The notes beneath the pieces are model-generated. The model was given only the letters and a program-made list of their open reading frames with translations. It was not told the DNA's origin and searched no databases. A stretch of DNA of 64,000 bases from Ignavibacterium sp. (GTDB lineage: Bacteria > Bacteroidota > Ignavibacteria > Ignavibacteriales > Ignavibacteriaceae). This document shows positions 39,183 to 47,463 of this stretch, piece after piece; positions within the stretch are counted from its first letter, which is position 1, and each line of letters begins with the position of its first letter. The stretch lies in NCBI GenBank assembly GCA_018335755.1, contig JAGXRK010000053.1, forward strand, positions 1 to 64,000. Reading direction: 5' to 3'. A program made the translations under genes and the position numbers.

Positions 39183-39602
39183 ATGGCACACGATAATAAT
39201 AACTTATCTAAAGGAATTATGCTCGGGTTTTTAGCAGGAGGAGCTTTAGGTGCAATATTAGCTCTTCTTTATGCACCAAAAAGCGGTAAAGAATTCAGAG
39301 CCGATATCAAACACAAAGCCGACGATTACCTTGATGAAGCTGAAAAATATCTTGCTGAAGCAAAGGACAAGGCAAAAGATTTGATTAATGAAGGTAGAAA
39401 AAAATCTGAAAAGATTATTACTGATGCCAAATCAAAGTCTGATGAAATAATGAAAGATGCTGAAAAGATTTTTCATGATGCCAAATCTAAAACAACAGAA
39501 GCTTACCAGCACGGTAAAGAAAAGGTAGAGTCGGAGTCAAGTAAAATAAAAGAGTCGGTTAAAGCTGGTATCGACGCATATAAGGAAGCTAAAAAATCCT
39601 GA
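39183..39602 (+). CDS. YtxH-domain protein
   Basis: This gene encodes a 139-residue protein starting at the ATG at 39183, which has a strong SD (AAGGAG) ten bases upstream. An upstream TTG-type extension lacks one. A short hydrophobic segment (GIMLGFLAGGALGAILALLY) is followed by APKSGKEFR, the YtxH hallmark. A long charged amphipathic helix rich in Lys, Asp and Glu then runs to the end. YtxH proteins are small membrane-associated, often stress-linked proteins of unclear function. The next gene, 5 bp downstream, is the usual DUF948-like partner. Confidence 0.85.
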   Translation: MAHDNNNLSKGIMLGFLAGGALGAILALLYAPKSGKEFRADIKHKADDYLDEAEKYLAEAKDKAKDLINEGRKKSEKIITDAKSKSDEIMKDAEKIFHDAKSKTTEAYQHGKEKVESESSKIKESVKAGIDAYKEAKKS

Positions 39603-39607
39603 GTATT

Positions 39608-40000
39608 ATGAGTACCATCATTACAGATATATTCATAATAATTCTACTTATTGCAGCTTCGGCAGTTTGCATTGCATTGATATACGGACTGAAGAAAATT
39701 ATTCAGTCCGTATCATTACTCCAAAAAGATGTAAATGATCTTACTTCCTCACTAAAACCGCTAATTAATTCAACTCAGCAACTAACAGATAATATAAATA
39801 ATTTAACTGAACAAACTAAATCTCAGCTTAATGTATCAAAGTCTATTATAAACGACGTTCGTGAAAGATTTGACAAGTACCTAGAAATAGAACACAAAGT
39901 AAGAGACGGAATGGAAAATGTGGTTATGCCTTTTGTAAGCAGTTTAAATGCTCTTGGAAAGGGCTTTGATGCGTTTTGGAGTAGATACAAAAACAAATAA
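39608..40000 (+). CDS. DUF948-like membrane protein
   Basis: This 130-residue protein has one N-terminal membrane helix (about 5-27). A heptad-patterned helix follows (LQKDVNDLTSSLKPLINS, then LTDNINNLTEQTKSQLN) typical of DUF948, with no other domain. It is encoded five bases after the YtxH gene, a frequent pairing in Firmicutes and Bacteroidota. It probably forms a membrane-tethered coiled coil with or beside the YtxH protein; the function is not known. Confidence 0.75.
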   Translation: MSTIITDIFIIILLIAASAVCIALIYGLKKIIQSVSLLQKDVNDLTSSLKPLINSTQQLTDNINNLTEQTKSQLNVSKSIINDVRERFDKYLEIEHKVRDGMENVVMPFVSSLNALGKGFDAFWSRYKNK

Positions 40001-40034
40001 ATAAAATCTCACCCGGAAGACAGGAGGAAATCAA

Positions 40035-42131
40035 TTGAAAGAATTTGGTCCAGAATCAATTCGCAATATTACGTTTATAGGTCACGGTGGAAGTGGTAAA
40101 ACCTCACTTTCAGAAATTCTATTATTTACAGCCGGAGAAACAAATAGAATTGGAACAATATCTGAAGGAAATACTGTTTCAGATTATTCGCCAAATGAAA
40201 TAGAAAAACAAATCTCCATATCCTCATCACTTCTTCATCTAGAATGGAAAAATAAAAAAATAAATATTATTGATACACCGGGTTATTCTGACTTTATAGG
40301 TGATGTTAAATCAGCTATGAAAGTTGCAGATACCGCTGTTATGCTTTTAAAGGCTGCTGAAGGAGTTGAAGTTGGTTCCGAAATGGCCGGCCGTTTTGTT
40401 GATGAGTTTGCTTTACCTTCTGCTATTATTATTAATAAAGTGGATAATGAGCATTCTGATTTTGAAGCAACAATTCAGAAAGCTAAAGACAGATTAACCT
40501 CCGGTGCAACTATAGTAACATTTCCTATTAAACAAGGAATTAACTTTGATACAGTAGTTGATGTTACAAAGATGAAGGCATTTCAGTATGGGGATGCAGC
40601 CAGTAAAACTATTAATGAAATTGATATCCCGGCTGATGTTAAAGATCAGGCGGATGCTTACAGATTGGAATTAATAGAAAAAGTTGCGGAGACAAATGAA
40701 GAATTGATGAACAAATATTTTGAAGAAGGAAATCTATCTGAAGCAGATCTGGAAAAAGGATTAACTCTTGGCATGCTCAATAGAAATTTTACACCGGTTT
40801 TTGCAGTATCTGCGACTAAAGGTGTCGGGATGAATAACTTTTTGGATTTTGTTTCCTCATATTTTCCCTCGCCTTTGGACAGAGGTGGAGAGGAAGTTGA
40901 ACTAGCTGAGAAAAAAGATAAAGTCAGCGTTAAACCAGATCCTAATGGTGAACCAGTTATGTTTATTTTCAAAACCATTTCAGAACAACATGTTGGTGAA
41001 CTATCTCTGTTTAAGGTTTATTCTGGTACAGTTTCTCCCGGACTTGATCTTATGAACGAAAATAATAATAAGTCAGAAAGATTAAGTCAGCTTTCTATTT
41101 TAAATGGGCATAGTCGAAAAGAAGTTTCTTCATTGTGTGCTGGTGATCTTGGAGCAGTTGTAAAGTTGAAAGATACACATACTAATAATACGCTTGCATC
41201 TAAAAACTTTGGTGTTGTTATTTCGCCTATCAAATTTCCTGATCCTGTGATCAGGGCTGCAATATTGCCAAAGGCAAAAGGCGACGAAGACAAAATAGCA
41301 ACTGGGTTACATACGTTGCATGAAGAAGACCCATCATTTAGTGTCCAATTTGACCCCGAAATTTCTCAGACTGTCGTTGCTGGACAGGGTGAATTACAGT
41401 TAGCATTAGCAGTAAAAAGACTTAAAGAAAGATATAAAGTCGATGTAGATCTCATAGAACCGAAAATCCCGTTCAGAGAAACAATTAAAGGCAGGGTGGA
41501 CGATGTTGATTTCAAACATAAGAAACAATCTGGCGGAAGAGGTCAATACGGACACGTCCACTTTAAGATGGAACCACTTTCGAGAGGAACAGGATTTGAA
41601 TTTGTTAATGCTATTGTGGGTGGTGTGGTTCCCGGTAGGTTTATTCCTGCAGTAGAAAAAGGAATAATTGAGACTATGTCTAAAGGCGTAATTTCCGGAA
41701 ATAAAGTTGTTGATGTTAGAGTAACACTTCACTTCGGATCTTATCATGATGTTGATTCTGATGAAATGTCTTTTAAGATTGCCGCATCCCAATGTTTCAG
41801 AAAGGCATTTAATGAATGCAAACCTTGTTTACTAGAACCAATTTATGAAATTGAAGTCATAGTTCCTGATGAATATATGGGTGACGTTATGGGTGATATC
41901 TCCAGCAGACGCGGTAAAATTCTTGGAATGGATTCAGATGGTTTATACCAGATTATTAAGGCAAACGTACCATTAGCAGAACTGCATAAGTATTCTTCTC
42001 AGCTAAGAAGTTTAACACAGGGAAGAGGTTCTCATAAAGCAAAGTTCTCCTTTTATGAAGAGGTTCCTAAAGAGGTTGAACAAAAAGTTATTGATGAATA
42101 TAATAAAGCAAGAGAAGAAGAAAATAAGTAA
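40035..42131 (+). CDS. Elongation factor G-like GTPase (EF-G2 type)
   Basis: This 698-residue translational GTPase has the EF-G domain order. G1 is GHGGSGKTS, G3 DTPGYSDF and G4 NKVD. The C-terminal EF-G IV domain has QSGGRGQYGHV, and domain V ends the protein. The switch I effector motif of canonical EF-G (RGITI) is replaced by IEKQISIS. This marks the EF-G-like paralogue group (Thermus EF-G-2 type), whose role is not settled. The main fusA is probably elsewhere. The start is TTG with AGGAGG nearby. A terminator follows directly. Confidence 0.88.
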   Translation: MKEFGPESIRNITFIGHGGSGKTSLSEILLFTAGETNRIGTISEGNTVSDYSPNEIEKQISISSSLLHLEWKNKKINIIDTPGYSDFIGDVKSAMKVADTAVMLLKAAEGVEVGSEMAGRFVDEFALPSAIIINKVDNEHSDFEATIQKAKDRLTSGATIVTFPIKQGINFDTVVDVTKMKAFQYGDAASKTINEIDIPADVKDQADAYRLELIEKVAETNEELMNKYFEEGNLSEADLEKGLTLGMLNRNFTPVFAVSATKGVGMNNFLDFVSSYFPSPLDRGGEEVELAEKKDKVSVKPDPNGEPVMFIFKTISEQHVGELSLFKVYSGTVSPGLDLMNENNNKSERLSQLSILNGHSRKEVSSLCAGDLGAVVKLKDTHTNNTLASKNFGVVISPIKFPDPVIRAAILPKAKGDEDKIATGLHTLHEEDPSFSVQFDPEISQTVVAGQGELQLALAVKRLKERYKVDVDLIEPKIPFRETIKGRVDDVDFKHKKQSGGRGQYGHVHFKMEPLSRGTGFEFVNAIVGGVVPGRFIPAVEKGIIETMSKGVISGNKVVDVRVTLHFGSYHDVDSDEMSFKIAASQCFRKAFNECKPCLLEPIYEIEVIVPDEYMGDVMGDISSRRGKILGMDSDGLYQIIKANVPLAELHKYSSQLRSLTQGRGSHKAKFSFYEEVPKEVEQKVIDEYNKAREEENK

Positions 42132-42140
42132 TTAAACTAC

Positions 42141-42169
42141 AGGCTGCTTTTCAGTGAAGCAGCCTTTTT
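42141..42169 (+). terminator. Terminator after EF-G2, abutting the HIT gene
   Basis: A 9-bp stem (AGGCTGCTT at 42141-42149, AAGCAGCCT at 42157-42165) with a 7-nt loop is followed by T5. The T run ends six bases before the ATG of the next gene on the same strand. Confidence 0.85.
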
Positions 42170-42175
42170 AATATT

Positions 42176-42679
42176 ATGGAAAAACTCTGGTCACCCTGGC
42201 GTTCGAAGTATATAGATGCATTTAATGATGGTACAAATCCAACTGAATGTATTTTTTGTAAAATGCTTGACAGTGATCCTTCAAGCGATGAAAATCTTCT
42301 CGTAGATAATGCAGAGAATACTTTTACAGTTCTAAATCTTTATCCTTATAATACAGGTCATTTAATGATTGTTCCTAAGCGCCACTTAAATGCGTTCTCG
42401 GAATTGACCGAGCAGGAAATGCTTGAAGTAATGAAGAAACTGCAGATTGCTCAGGCAGCATTGGTAAATACATCTAATCCGCATGGATTTAATATTGGCG
42501 CAAATATTGGCCGTGTTAGCGGTGCTGGTATTGAAGATCATATTCATTTTCACATAGTCCCTAGATGGAATGGCGATACCAACTTTATGCCTGTTCTTGG
42601 TGAGGTAAAAGTAATATCTCAGGATCTGCTGGACACCAAGCATAGACTTATTCTTGCATATAAAGAACTCAATTCATAA
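42176..42679 (+). CDS. HIT-family nucleotide hydrolase/transferase
   Basis: This 167-residue protein of the histidine triad superfamily is closest in layout to the Ap4A phosphorylase/ATP adenylyltransferase-like group (longer than HinT). The triad is HIHFH in DHIHFHIVPRW. The zinc-binding pair is in CIFCKM near residue 25, and GHLMIVPKRH is the conserved strand. It has no visible SD because a terminator T run occupies that position. Expression may depend on read-through or on a leaderless transcript. Confidence 0.9.
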   Translation: MEKLWSPWRSKYIDAFNDGTNPTECIFCKMLDSDPSSDENLLVDNAENTFTVLNLYPYNTGHLMIVPKRHLNAFSELTEQEMLEVMKKLQIAQAALVNTSNPHGFNIGANIGRVSGAGIEDHIHFHIVPRWNGDTNFMPVLGEVKVISQDLLDTKHRLILAYKELNS

Positions 42680-42698
42680 ACCCCATTTTTATATTCTA

Positions 42699-43280
42699 AT
42701 GTTTAAAATAAAATATTTATCAAGCGTAATTTTAATTGCTGCAATTATCCTTTCCTGTACTCCTGATGATATAAAAGATAAAAAAGAGTGGAATCTTGTA
42801 TTTAGAGATGGGTTGCTTTATAGTGACAGTCTTACAACAAAACCTTTTACCGGTTATTATAAAGGTAAAGTGATGGGTAAAAGTATTGAGTATGAGGTCG
42901 TCGATGGAAAAAGAAATGGAATTTTAATTTTATATAATGAAAACGGGTTTGTTGAAACTCTTGGATATCTAAAGGAAAATAAAAATCATGGCGAATGGAA
43001 ATATTACTACCCAAATGGAGAACTTGAGTCTATAGGCATTTTTTATGATGATAAACCAGATAGCGTTTGGAACTGGTTTTATATGAACGGTTTATTAATG
43101 CAAGAGGGTATATTTAAAAGCGGAAAAAGGGAAGGTGAGTGGAAACATTTTGATGATTTTGGAAATCTTACTATGATAATGAAATATAAAAACGATGTTC
43201 TAATTGATTCATTGTTTTTAAAAGAAAAATCAACAGATAAAACCGAAAACGCAGATGAATTAAATCTGCATAAAGAGTAG
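42699..43280 (+). CDS. MORN-repeat lipoprotein
   Basis: This gene encodes a 193-residue lipoprotein starting at the ATG at 42699. A longer frame would overlap the HIT gene and bury the signal peptide. The lipobox region ends in ILSCTPDD. The mature protein carries several MORN/YwqK-type repeats with the pattern G-E/K-x-x-Y-Y-x-N-G: YYPNGELESIG, FYMNGLLMQEG and GEWKHFDDFGNL. Such repeats are common in Bacteroidota envelope proteins with no fixed role. The genes that follow on the same strand encode another lipoprotein and a DUF58 protein. Confidence 0.75.
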   Translation: MFKIKYLSSVILIAAIILSCTPDDIKDKKEWNLVFRDGLLYSDSLTTKPFTGYYKGKVMGKSIEYEVVDGKRNGILILYNENGFVETLGYLKENKNHGEWKYYYPNGELESIGIFYDDKPDSVWNWFYMNGLLMQEGIFKSGKREGEWKHFDDFGNLTMIMKYKNDVLIDSLFLKEKSTDKTENADELNLHKE

Positions 43281-43356
43281 GAGAATATTGTTACATTGTT
43301 AGTTGACAGATCATTTTTTAGATTCTAATATGCTTAAACAAATTTTGGACATAAAT

Positions 43357-43860
43357 ATGAAATTATTTTCAGTATTTTTTTTATTAGGTTTTATTCTAAT
43401 TTCCTGCAGCACAAAATCAGATAAACAATTGTTTGATGAAGCTGCAAAATATTTTGAAGAAGATAAAATTCCTGAGTCAATTGCTGTATATGAAAAATTA
43501 GCTATAGATTTTCCGGAAAGTGAATTAGCACCAAAAGCTATTTCGCAAATAGCAGGTATTTACCATAGTAAGAAAGTTGCAGCACTTTCAGAAATGGAAT
43601 CCTTACTATTAGCCGATAGTTTGTTTTACTCTGTTTTTTTGAAATACCCAAATAATGATCAGGCACCTATGGCTTTATTTATGTCAGGATTTATACAGGC
43701 AAATGAATTAGCTGATTACCAGAGAGCTACGGATACTTATAATACGTTCCTTGAAACATACAAGGATCACGAACTAGCTGTTTCTGCCAGAGAGGAATTA
43801 GAAAATATGGGGTTGTCTCCTGAAGAAATACTAAGAAAAAATCTTGCTAAGCAGGAATAA
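43357..43860 (+). CDS. TPR lipoprotein (YbgF/BamD-like)
   Basis: This gene encodes a 167-residue lipoprotein starting at the ATG at 43357, which gives a compact signal peptide ending LISCSTKSD. Three TPR-like helical repeats follow, with typical phrases KQLFDEAAKYFEEDKIPESIAVYEKL, broken by loops, and DYQRATDTYNTFLETY. This resembles the outer-membrane-associated TPR proteins BamD and YbgF, but is shorter. The stop overlaps the start of the DUF58 gene by one base. Confidence 0.72.
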   Translation: MKLFSVFFLLGFILISCSTKSDKQLFDEAAKYFEEDKIPESIAVYEKLAIDFPESELAPKAISQIAGIYHSKKVAALSEMESLLLADSLFYSVFLKYPNNDQAPMALFMSGFIQANELADYQRATDTYNTFLETYKDHELAVSAREELENMGLSPEEILRKNLAKQE

Positions 43861-44768
43861 TGGCCGAATCACTTTCAGATTACAAAGCTTATCTTAACCC
43901 TTCAACAATATCCAAGCTTAATAGTCTCGAACTGAAAGCCCGTATGGTTGTTGAGGGTTTTATGGTCGGACTGCATAAGAGTCCTTACCATGGCTTCAGC
44001 GTTGAATTCAGCCAGCATAGACCTTATATGCAGGGCGATGACCTTAAGAAGGTTGACTGGAAAGTATTTGGTAAAACAGAACGATATTTTATCAAGCAAT
44101 ATGAAGAAGAGACAAACTTAAAGAGTTATATTATTCTGGATACCAGCAGATCAATGGATTTTAAATCCGGGGATAATATTACGAAATTAAATTACTCAAT
44201 AATTCTTGCAGCTGCTTTAACCTATTTAATGATAAAACAGCAAGATGCAGTCGGGCTTGCATTGTACTCCGAAAAAATAAATAAACTTCTTCCTCCAAAA
44301 GCTTCCCGAACTTATCTTCAGGAAATTCTTAAGCAATTATCATCGGTTACTGCCTCTGACAAAACAAATACTTCTTTATCCTTAAGCGAAGTTGCAGAGA
44401 AAATTAAAAGAAGGGGACTGGTAATTATTATTTCCGATTTTTTTGATGATATTGATAGTGTAATCAAGTCATTAAAAAGTTTTTCTTATAATAAAAATGA
44501 AGTAATAGTTTTTCAGATTCTTGATCCACTTGAAAGAAGTTTTTCCTTTGGTAAAGATGCAATATTTAAGGATATGGAAACTCTTGAAGAAATGACAACT
44601 CAGCCATTTCAAATTCAAAAAGCATATAAAGAAGCAATGATGGAGTTTACTGCCAAGATTAAACGTGAATGTCTAAACGCCAGTTTTGATTATAACCTGA
44701 TAGATACTTCAACACCATTTGATACAGCTCTTTATACTTACATTCAAAAGCGTACACGACTATATTAG
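43860..44768 (+). CDS. DUF58-domain VWA-like protein
   Basis: This 302-residue cytoplasmic protein belongs to the DUF58 family. Its core motif HRPYMQGDDLKKVDWKVFGK (near residues 54-73) is followed by a VWA-like fold with DTSRSMDF as its metal site. DUF58 proteins usually sit beside a MoxR ATPase; here none is adjacent, and the MoxR-like gene of this window is 37 kb away with its own VWA partner. It is translationally coupled to the TPR lipoprotein gene. Confidence 0.88.
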   Translation: MAESLSDYKAYLNPSTISKLNSLELKARMVVEGFMVGLHKSPYHGFSVEFSQHRPYMQGDDLKKVDWKVFGKTERYFIKQYEEETNLKSYIILDTSRSMDFKSGDNITKLNYSIILAAALTYLMIKQQDAVGLALYSEKINKLLPPKASRTYLQEILKQLSSVTASDKTNTSLSLSEVAEKIKRRGLVIIISDFFDDIDSVIKSLKSFSYNKNEVIVFQILDPLERSFSFGKDAIFKDMETLEEMTTQPFQIQKAYKEAMMEFTAKIKRECLNASFDYNLIDTSTPFDTALYTYIQKRTRLY

Positions 44769-44845
44769 GGTTTATTAACCACATAGACACATAAGTTCAC
44801 TTAGAATTATCCAACTTTAATTCTATGTAGATAATTATCTGAAAT

Positions 44846-46195
44846 TTAACTTATTGATTTTATATCGTTAAAATATTTCTGCGATAATTCCTCAGCCTTC
44901 GCCTTATCCTTAGCCTCAGTAATAATGCGTATAATAGGTTCCGTATTAGATTTTCTGAAATGAACCCAATGATCATTAAAATCAATTCTTAATCCATCTT
45001 CTGTATTAATATTTTCTGATGAATAAGCCTTTATTAATTGTTCAATAATTTTATCAGGAATAATATTTCCTAATTCATTTTTTTTCTTTGCTATAAAGTA
45101 ATTCGGAAGTTTTTCTTTAAGTTCTGAAAGTTTACAATTCTCTTCTGCTAAATGTTGAAGAGTAATTGCAATTCCAACAAGTGCATCTCTTCCGTAAACC
45201 AATTCGGGATAGATAACTCCGCCGCTGCCTTCGCCGCCGATCACTGCATTAACTTCCTGCATTTTTTTAACTACATTTGCTTCTCCAACAGGTGCACGAA
45301 AAACTTTGCAATTAAATTCAGCAGCAACATCTTCAACCGCACGGGTAGTTGAAAGATTAATTGCAACATTTCCGGGAGTTTTTGATAAAATAAATTTTAC
45401 TACCTGGGTAATTGTATTTTCTTCTCCGAATGGTTCACCTTTATCAGTAATCAGAACTAACCTGTCAACATCTGGATCAACAACAATTGCAAAATCAGCT
45501 TTATGATCTTTTACCGCTTTCATTGTTTCTATAAGATTTTCCGGTAATGGTTCAGGTAGGCGGGGAAATATTCCGGTTTTTTCACAATTAAGTTCAATTA
45601 CCTCGCAGCCAAACAATCTTAACAAATCCGGGATACAATATGCTCCAGCACCATTCACACAATCAGCAACCACTTTAAACTTCTTCTTTCTGATCCTTGC
45701 AGCATCAATTAAAGGCAGTTTAAGTATTGCATCGATATGATTTTTAAGACCTTCTGTAAAAACAGTCCGCTTACCAATCTTATCCCAATATTTATATGAA
45801 GATTTTTTATCAAGATATTTCTTCATCATTTCGTGTTCATCTGGTGACATAAATTGTCCGGAACTGTTCAGCAGTTTCAAGGCATTCCACTCATTTGGAT
45901 TGTGAGAAGCGGTAATTGCAATTCCGCCATTTGCATTGATTTCATTAACATTAAATAATACTGTGGGAGTCGGTACAATTCCTAAATCAACAACATCCAA
46001 TCCTTTAGCCAGAAGAGTTCCGGTTACAATTTGATTGACCATTTCGCCTGTTATTCTGGCATCTCTTCCAACTACTACTTTACCAGAGCCAATAAAGTCT
46101 GCATATGCGTTTGTATATTTTACAATTATCTCCGGATCGAGACCATCACCGACAATTCCCCGGATACCGGATATACTTACCATTAAAGTGGGCAT
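44846..46195 (-). CDS. Phosphohexomutase (GlmM / phosphomannomutase family)
   Basis: This 449-residue alpha-D-phosphohexomutase interconverts 6-phospho and 1-phospho sugars for cell-wall or glycan precursors. The phosphoserine loop is TASHNP (near residue 100), the Mg2+ site DPDVDRL, the sugar loop GGEGSGGV and the phosphate-binding loop RKSNTEPIIRI near the end. The length fits phosphoglucosamine mutase (GlmM), but PMM/PGM specificity cannot be excluded from sequence. It stands alone, with a promoter candidate just upstream. Confidence 0.85.
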   Translation of the reverse strand: MPTLMVSISGIRGIVGDGLDPEIIVKYTNAYADFIGSGKVVVGRDARITGEMVNQIVTGTLLAKGLDVVDLGIVPTPTVLFNVNEINANGGIAITASHNPNEWNALKLLNSSGQFMSPDEHEMMKKYLDKKSSYKYWDKIGKRTVFTEGLKNHIDAILKLPLIDAARIRKKKFKVVADCVNGAGAYCIPDLLRLFGCEVIELNCEKTGIFPRLPEPLPENLIETMKAVKDHKADFAIVVDPDVDRLVLITDKGEPFGEENTITQVVKFILSKTPGNVAINLSTTRAVEDVAAEFNCKVFRAPVGEANVVKKMQEVNAVIGGEGSGGVIYPELVYGRDALVGIAITLQHLAEENCKLSELKEKLPNYFIAKKKNELGNIIPDKIIEQLIKAYSSENINTEDGLRIDFNDHWVHFRKSNTEPIIRIITEAKDKAKAEELSQKYFNDIKSIS

Positions 46196-46219
46196 TAAAT
46201 CTCCTTAATTTTTTTATTT

Positions 46220-46251
46220 CAAAGATAAGAAAACGATTTGGATTAGGCTAA
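46220..46251 (-). promoter_or_regulatory. Promoter candidate for phosphohexomutase gene
   Basis: On the minus strand TTAG (46251-46248) precedes TATCTTTG (46227-46220) by 20 nt. The downstream box fits TAnnTTTG exactly, while the upstream box has one mismatch. It ends 24 nt before the start codon. The upstream box lies inside the outer repeat arm. Confidence 0.4.
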
Positions 46252-46566
46252 AGCCAAAAGGGGGGAGAGGATATTTTAACTGTTTCCCCCGAGTTAAAAC
46301 TCGGGGCTATTAATCTGAAATAAAAATTAGTTTAAATATTTAAATAGTTCCGGTCTTAAGAGGTTGTTGCATAACTCTGAAAGTGACATTTCGAAGGAGT
46401 CTTCTGCCATAGGTATCCCTTCGGGAGACTGAGAAATCCTTCAATATGTAACGAAAAAGATTTCTCCCGTTGGTCGAAATGACAATTATGTAACTTCTGC
46501 AACAGACCATTAAGATCGGGGATAAGATCAACAAGAAGACTAACAGGGCTTTAGCCCAACCCGAAA
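46237..46566. repeat. Outer inverted-repeat element with GGCTAAAGCC core
   Basis: TTTGGATTAGGCTAAAGCC (46237-46255) is matched in inverted orientation by GGGCTTTAGCCCAACCCGAAA near 46546-46566, with some mismatches. Between them lie a perfect hairpin at 46287-46306 (CCCCGAGTT/AACTCGGGG) and a second inverted-repeat element. No gene is present in this 428-bp gap. The structure suggests a short non-autonomous element into which another was inserted. Confidence 0.5.
46350..46520. repeat. Inner imperfect-palindrome element (MITE/REP-like)
   Basis: Inverted arms run from about 46350 to 46440 and 46459 to 46520. Matching parts include CGGTCTTAA versus TTAAGATCGGG, TTGTTGCA versus TGCAACAG, TGACATTTCGA (46384-46394) versus TCGAAATGACA (46474-46484), and GGGAG plus GAGAAATC (46423-46438) versus GATTTCTCCC (46459-46468). 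The TTTCGA and GAGAAATC words recall dispersed intergenic repeats of Bacteroidota/Chlorobi genomes. Copy number is unknown from this window. Confidence 0.6.
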
Positions 46567-46623
46567 CCCTTATTACAATATTATACTTTCATATCTCACA
46601 ACATTTTTGAAACTTTGCAGTAA

Positions 46624-47334
46624 ATGAAAAAGAAAATTCAAAAAATAGATCAGCTTCTGATTAATCATTTTGGCATTCCACCGAAATCAAAAAGACGTCC
46701 TGATCCGCTCGATACTATAATTGGAACAATTTTATCACAGAATACAAATGATAGTAATTCTTATAAAGCATATCGAAATCTAAAAGATAATTTTAAGAAT
46801 TGGGATCAACTGGCAATTCTGAAACCATCGCAAATAGAAAAGTACATCAGGATTGCCGGACTCGGTAAACAAAAATCAAAAGCAATTTACGGACTTCTTC
46901 AATCATTGAAGAAAAAGCAGAAGAGAATATCTTTGAATCATATCGAAAGAAACACAGATGAGCAAATCCTTGAAGAGTTAACTTCTTTCAATGGAGTTGG
47001 AGTTAAAACAGTAAGCTGTGTTCTGTTATTTTCTTTAGATAGAAATATTTGTCCTGTTGATACTCACGTACACCGAACTTTAAACCGGATCGGAATAGTT
47101 AAAACGAATAATCCGGAAAAAACATTTTATGAAATACTTAATAAAATACCCGCCGGTGCTGCACATTCATTCCATACTAATCTTATAAGACTAGGCCGAG
47201 AATTCTGCAAACCGGCTGTACCTAATTGTCCTGGTTGTCCTTTAAAAAGCATCTGTAAATATGAAGACAAAACTGTAGAATCAGGAAAAGCATATAAGAC
47301 AAATAATTTTATGCTTTTAGATAATTTAGACTGA
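46624..47334 (+). CDS. nth: Endonuclease III-type DNA glycosylase/AP lyase
   Basis: This 236-residue base-excision repair enzyme removes oxidised pyrimidines. The helix-hairpin-helix is LTSFNGVGVKTVSCVLLF, with the catalytic Lys within GVGVKT. The catalytic Asp is in PVDTHVHR. The 4Fe-4S loop is complete: C-x6-C-x2-C-x5-C in CKPAVPNCPGCPLKSIC. It is somewhat longer than E. coli Nth (211) because of a C-terminal tail. It lies just right of the nested repeat element. Confidence 0.9.
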   Translation: MKKKIQKIDQLLINHFGIPPKSKRRPDPLDTIIGTILSQNTNDSNSYKAYRNLKDNFKNWDQLAILKPSQIEKYIRIAGLGKQKSKAIYGLLQSLKKKQKRISLNHIERNTDEQILEELTSFNGVGVKTVSCVLLFSLDRNICPVDTHVHRTLNRIGIVKTNNPEKTFYEILNKIPAGAAHSFHTNLIRLGREFCKPAVPNCPGCPLKSICKYEDKTVESGKAYKTNNFMLLDNLD

Positions 47335-47412
47335 TAATTCTTGATAAGGTTAAACATTTTAAGTGTTTATTTTATTACTCAGATTCAACTTTTATCTAAA
47401 ATCTAATTCCAT

Positions 47413-47420
47413 TAACTTTG
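47413..47420 (+). promoter_or_regulatory. Weak promoter candidate upstream of hpd
   Basis: TAACTTTG fits the Bacteroidota TAnnTTTG downstream box and lies 43 nt before the hpd start. No TTG lies at the expected 19-21 nt upstream, so support is limited to one box. Confidence 0.28.
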
Positions 47421-47463
47421 TAACAATTATTTCCCTTCATCAAATAATCAGGAGATTTTTATA

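Noticed and set aside
41406-41792. A 128-codon minus-strand reading frame
   Set aside because: It is antisense to the clearly conserved EF-G2 domain IV region and has no SD.
46340-46534. A 64-codon minus-strand reading frame inside the repeat gap
   Set aside because: It lies entirely within the imperfect palindrome, has no SD and its composition mirrors the repeat, so it is an artefact of the palindrome.
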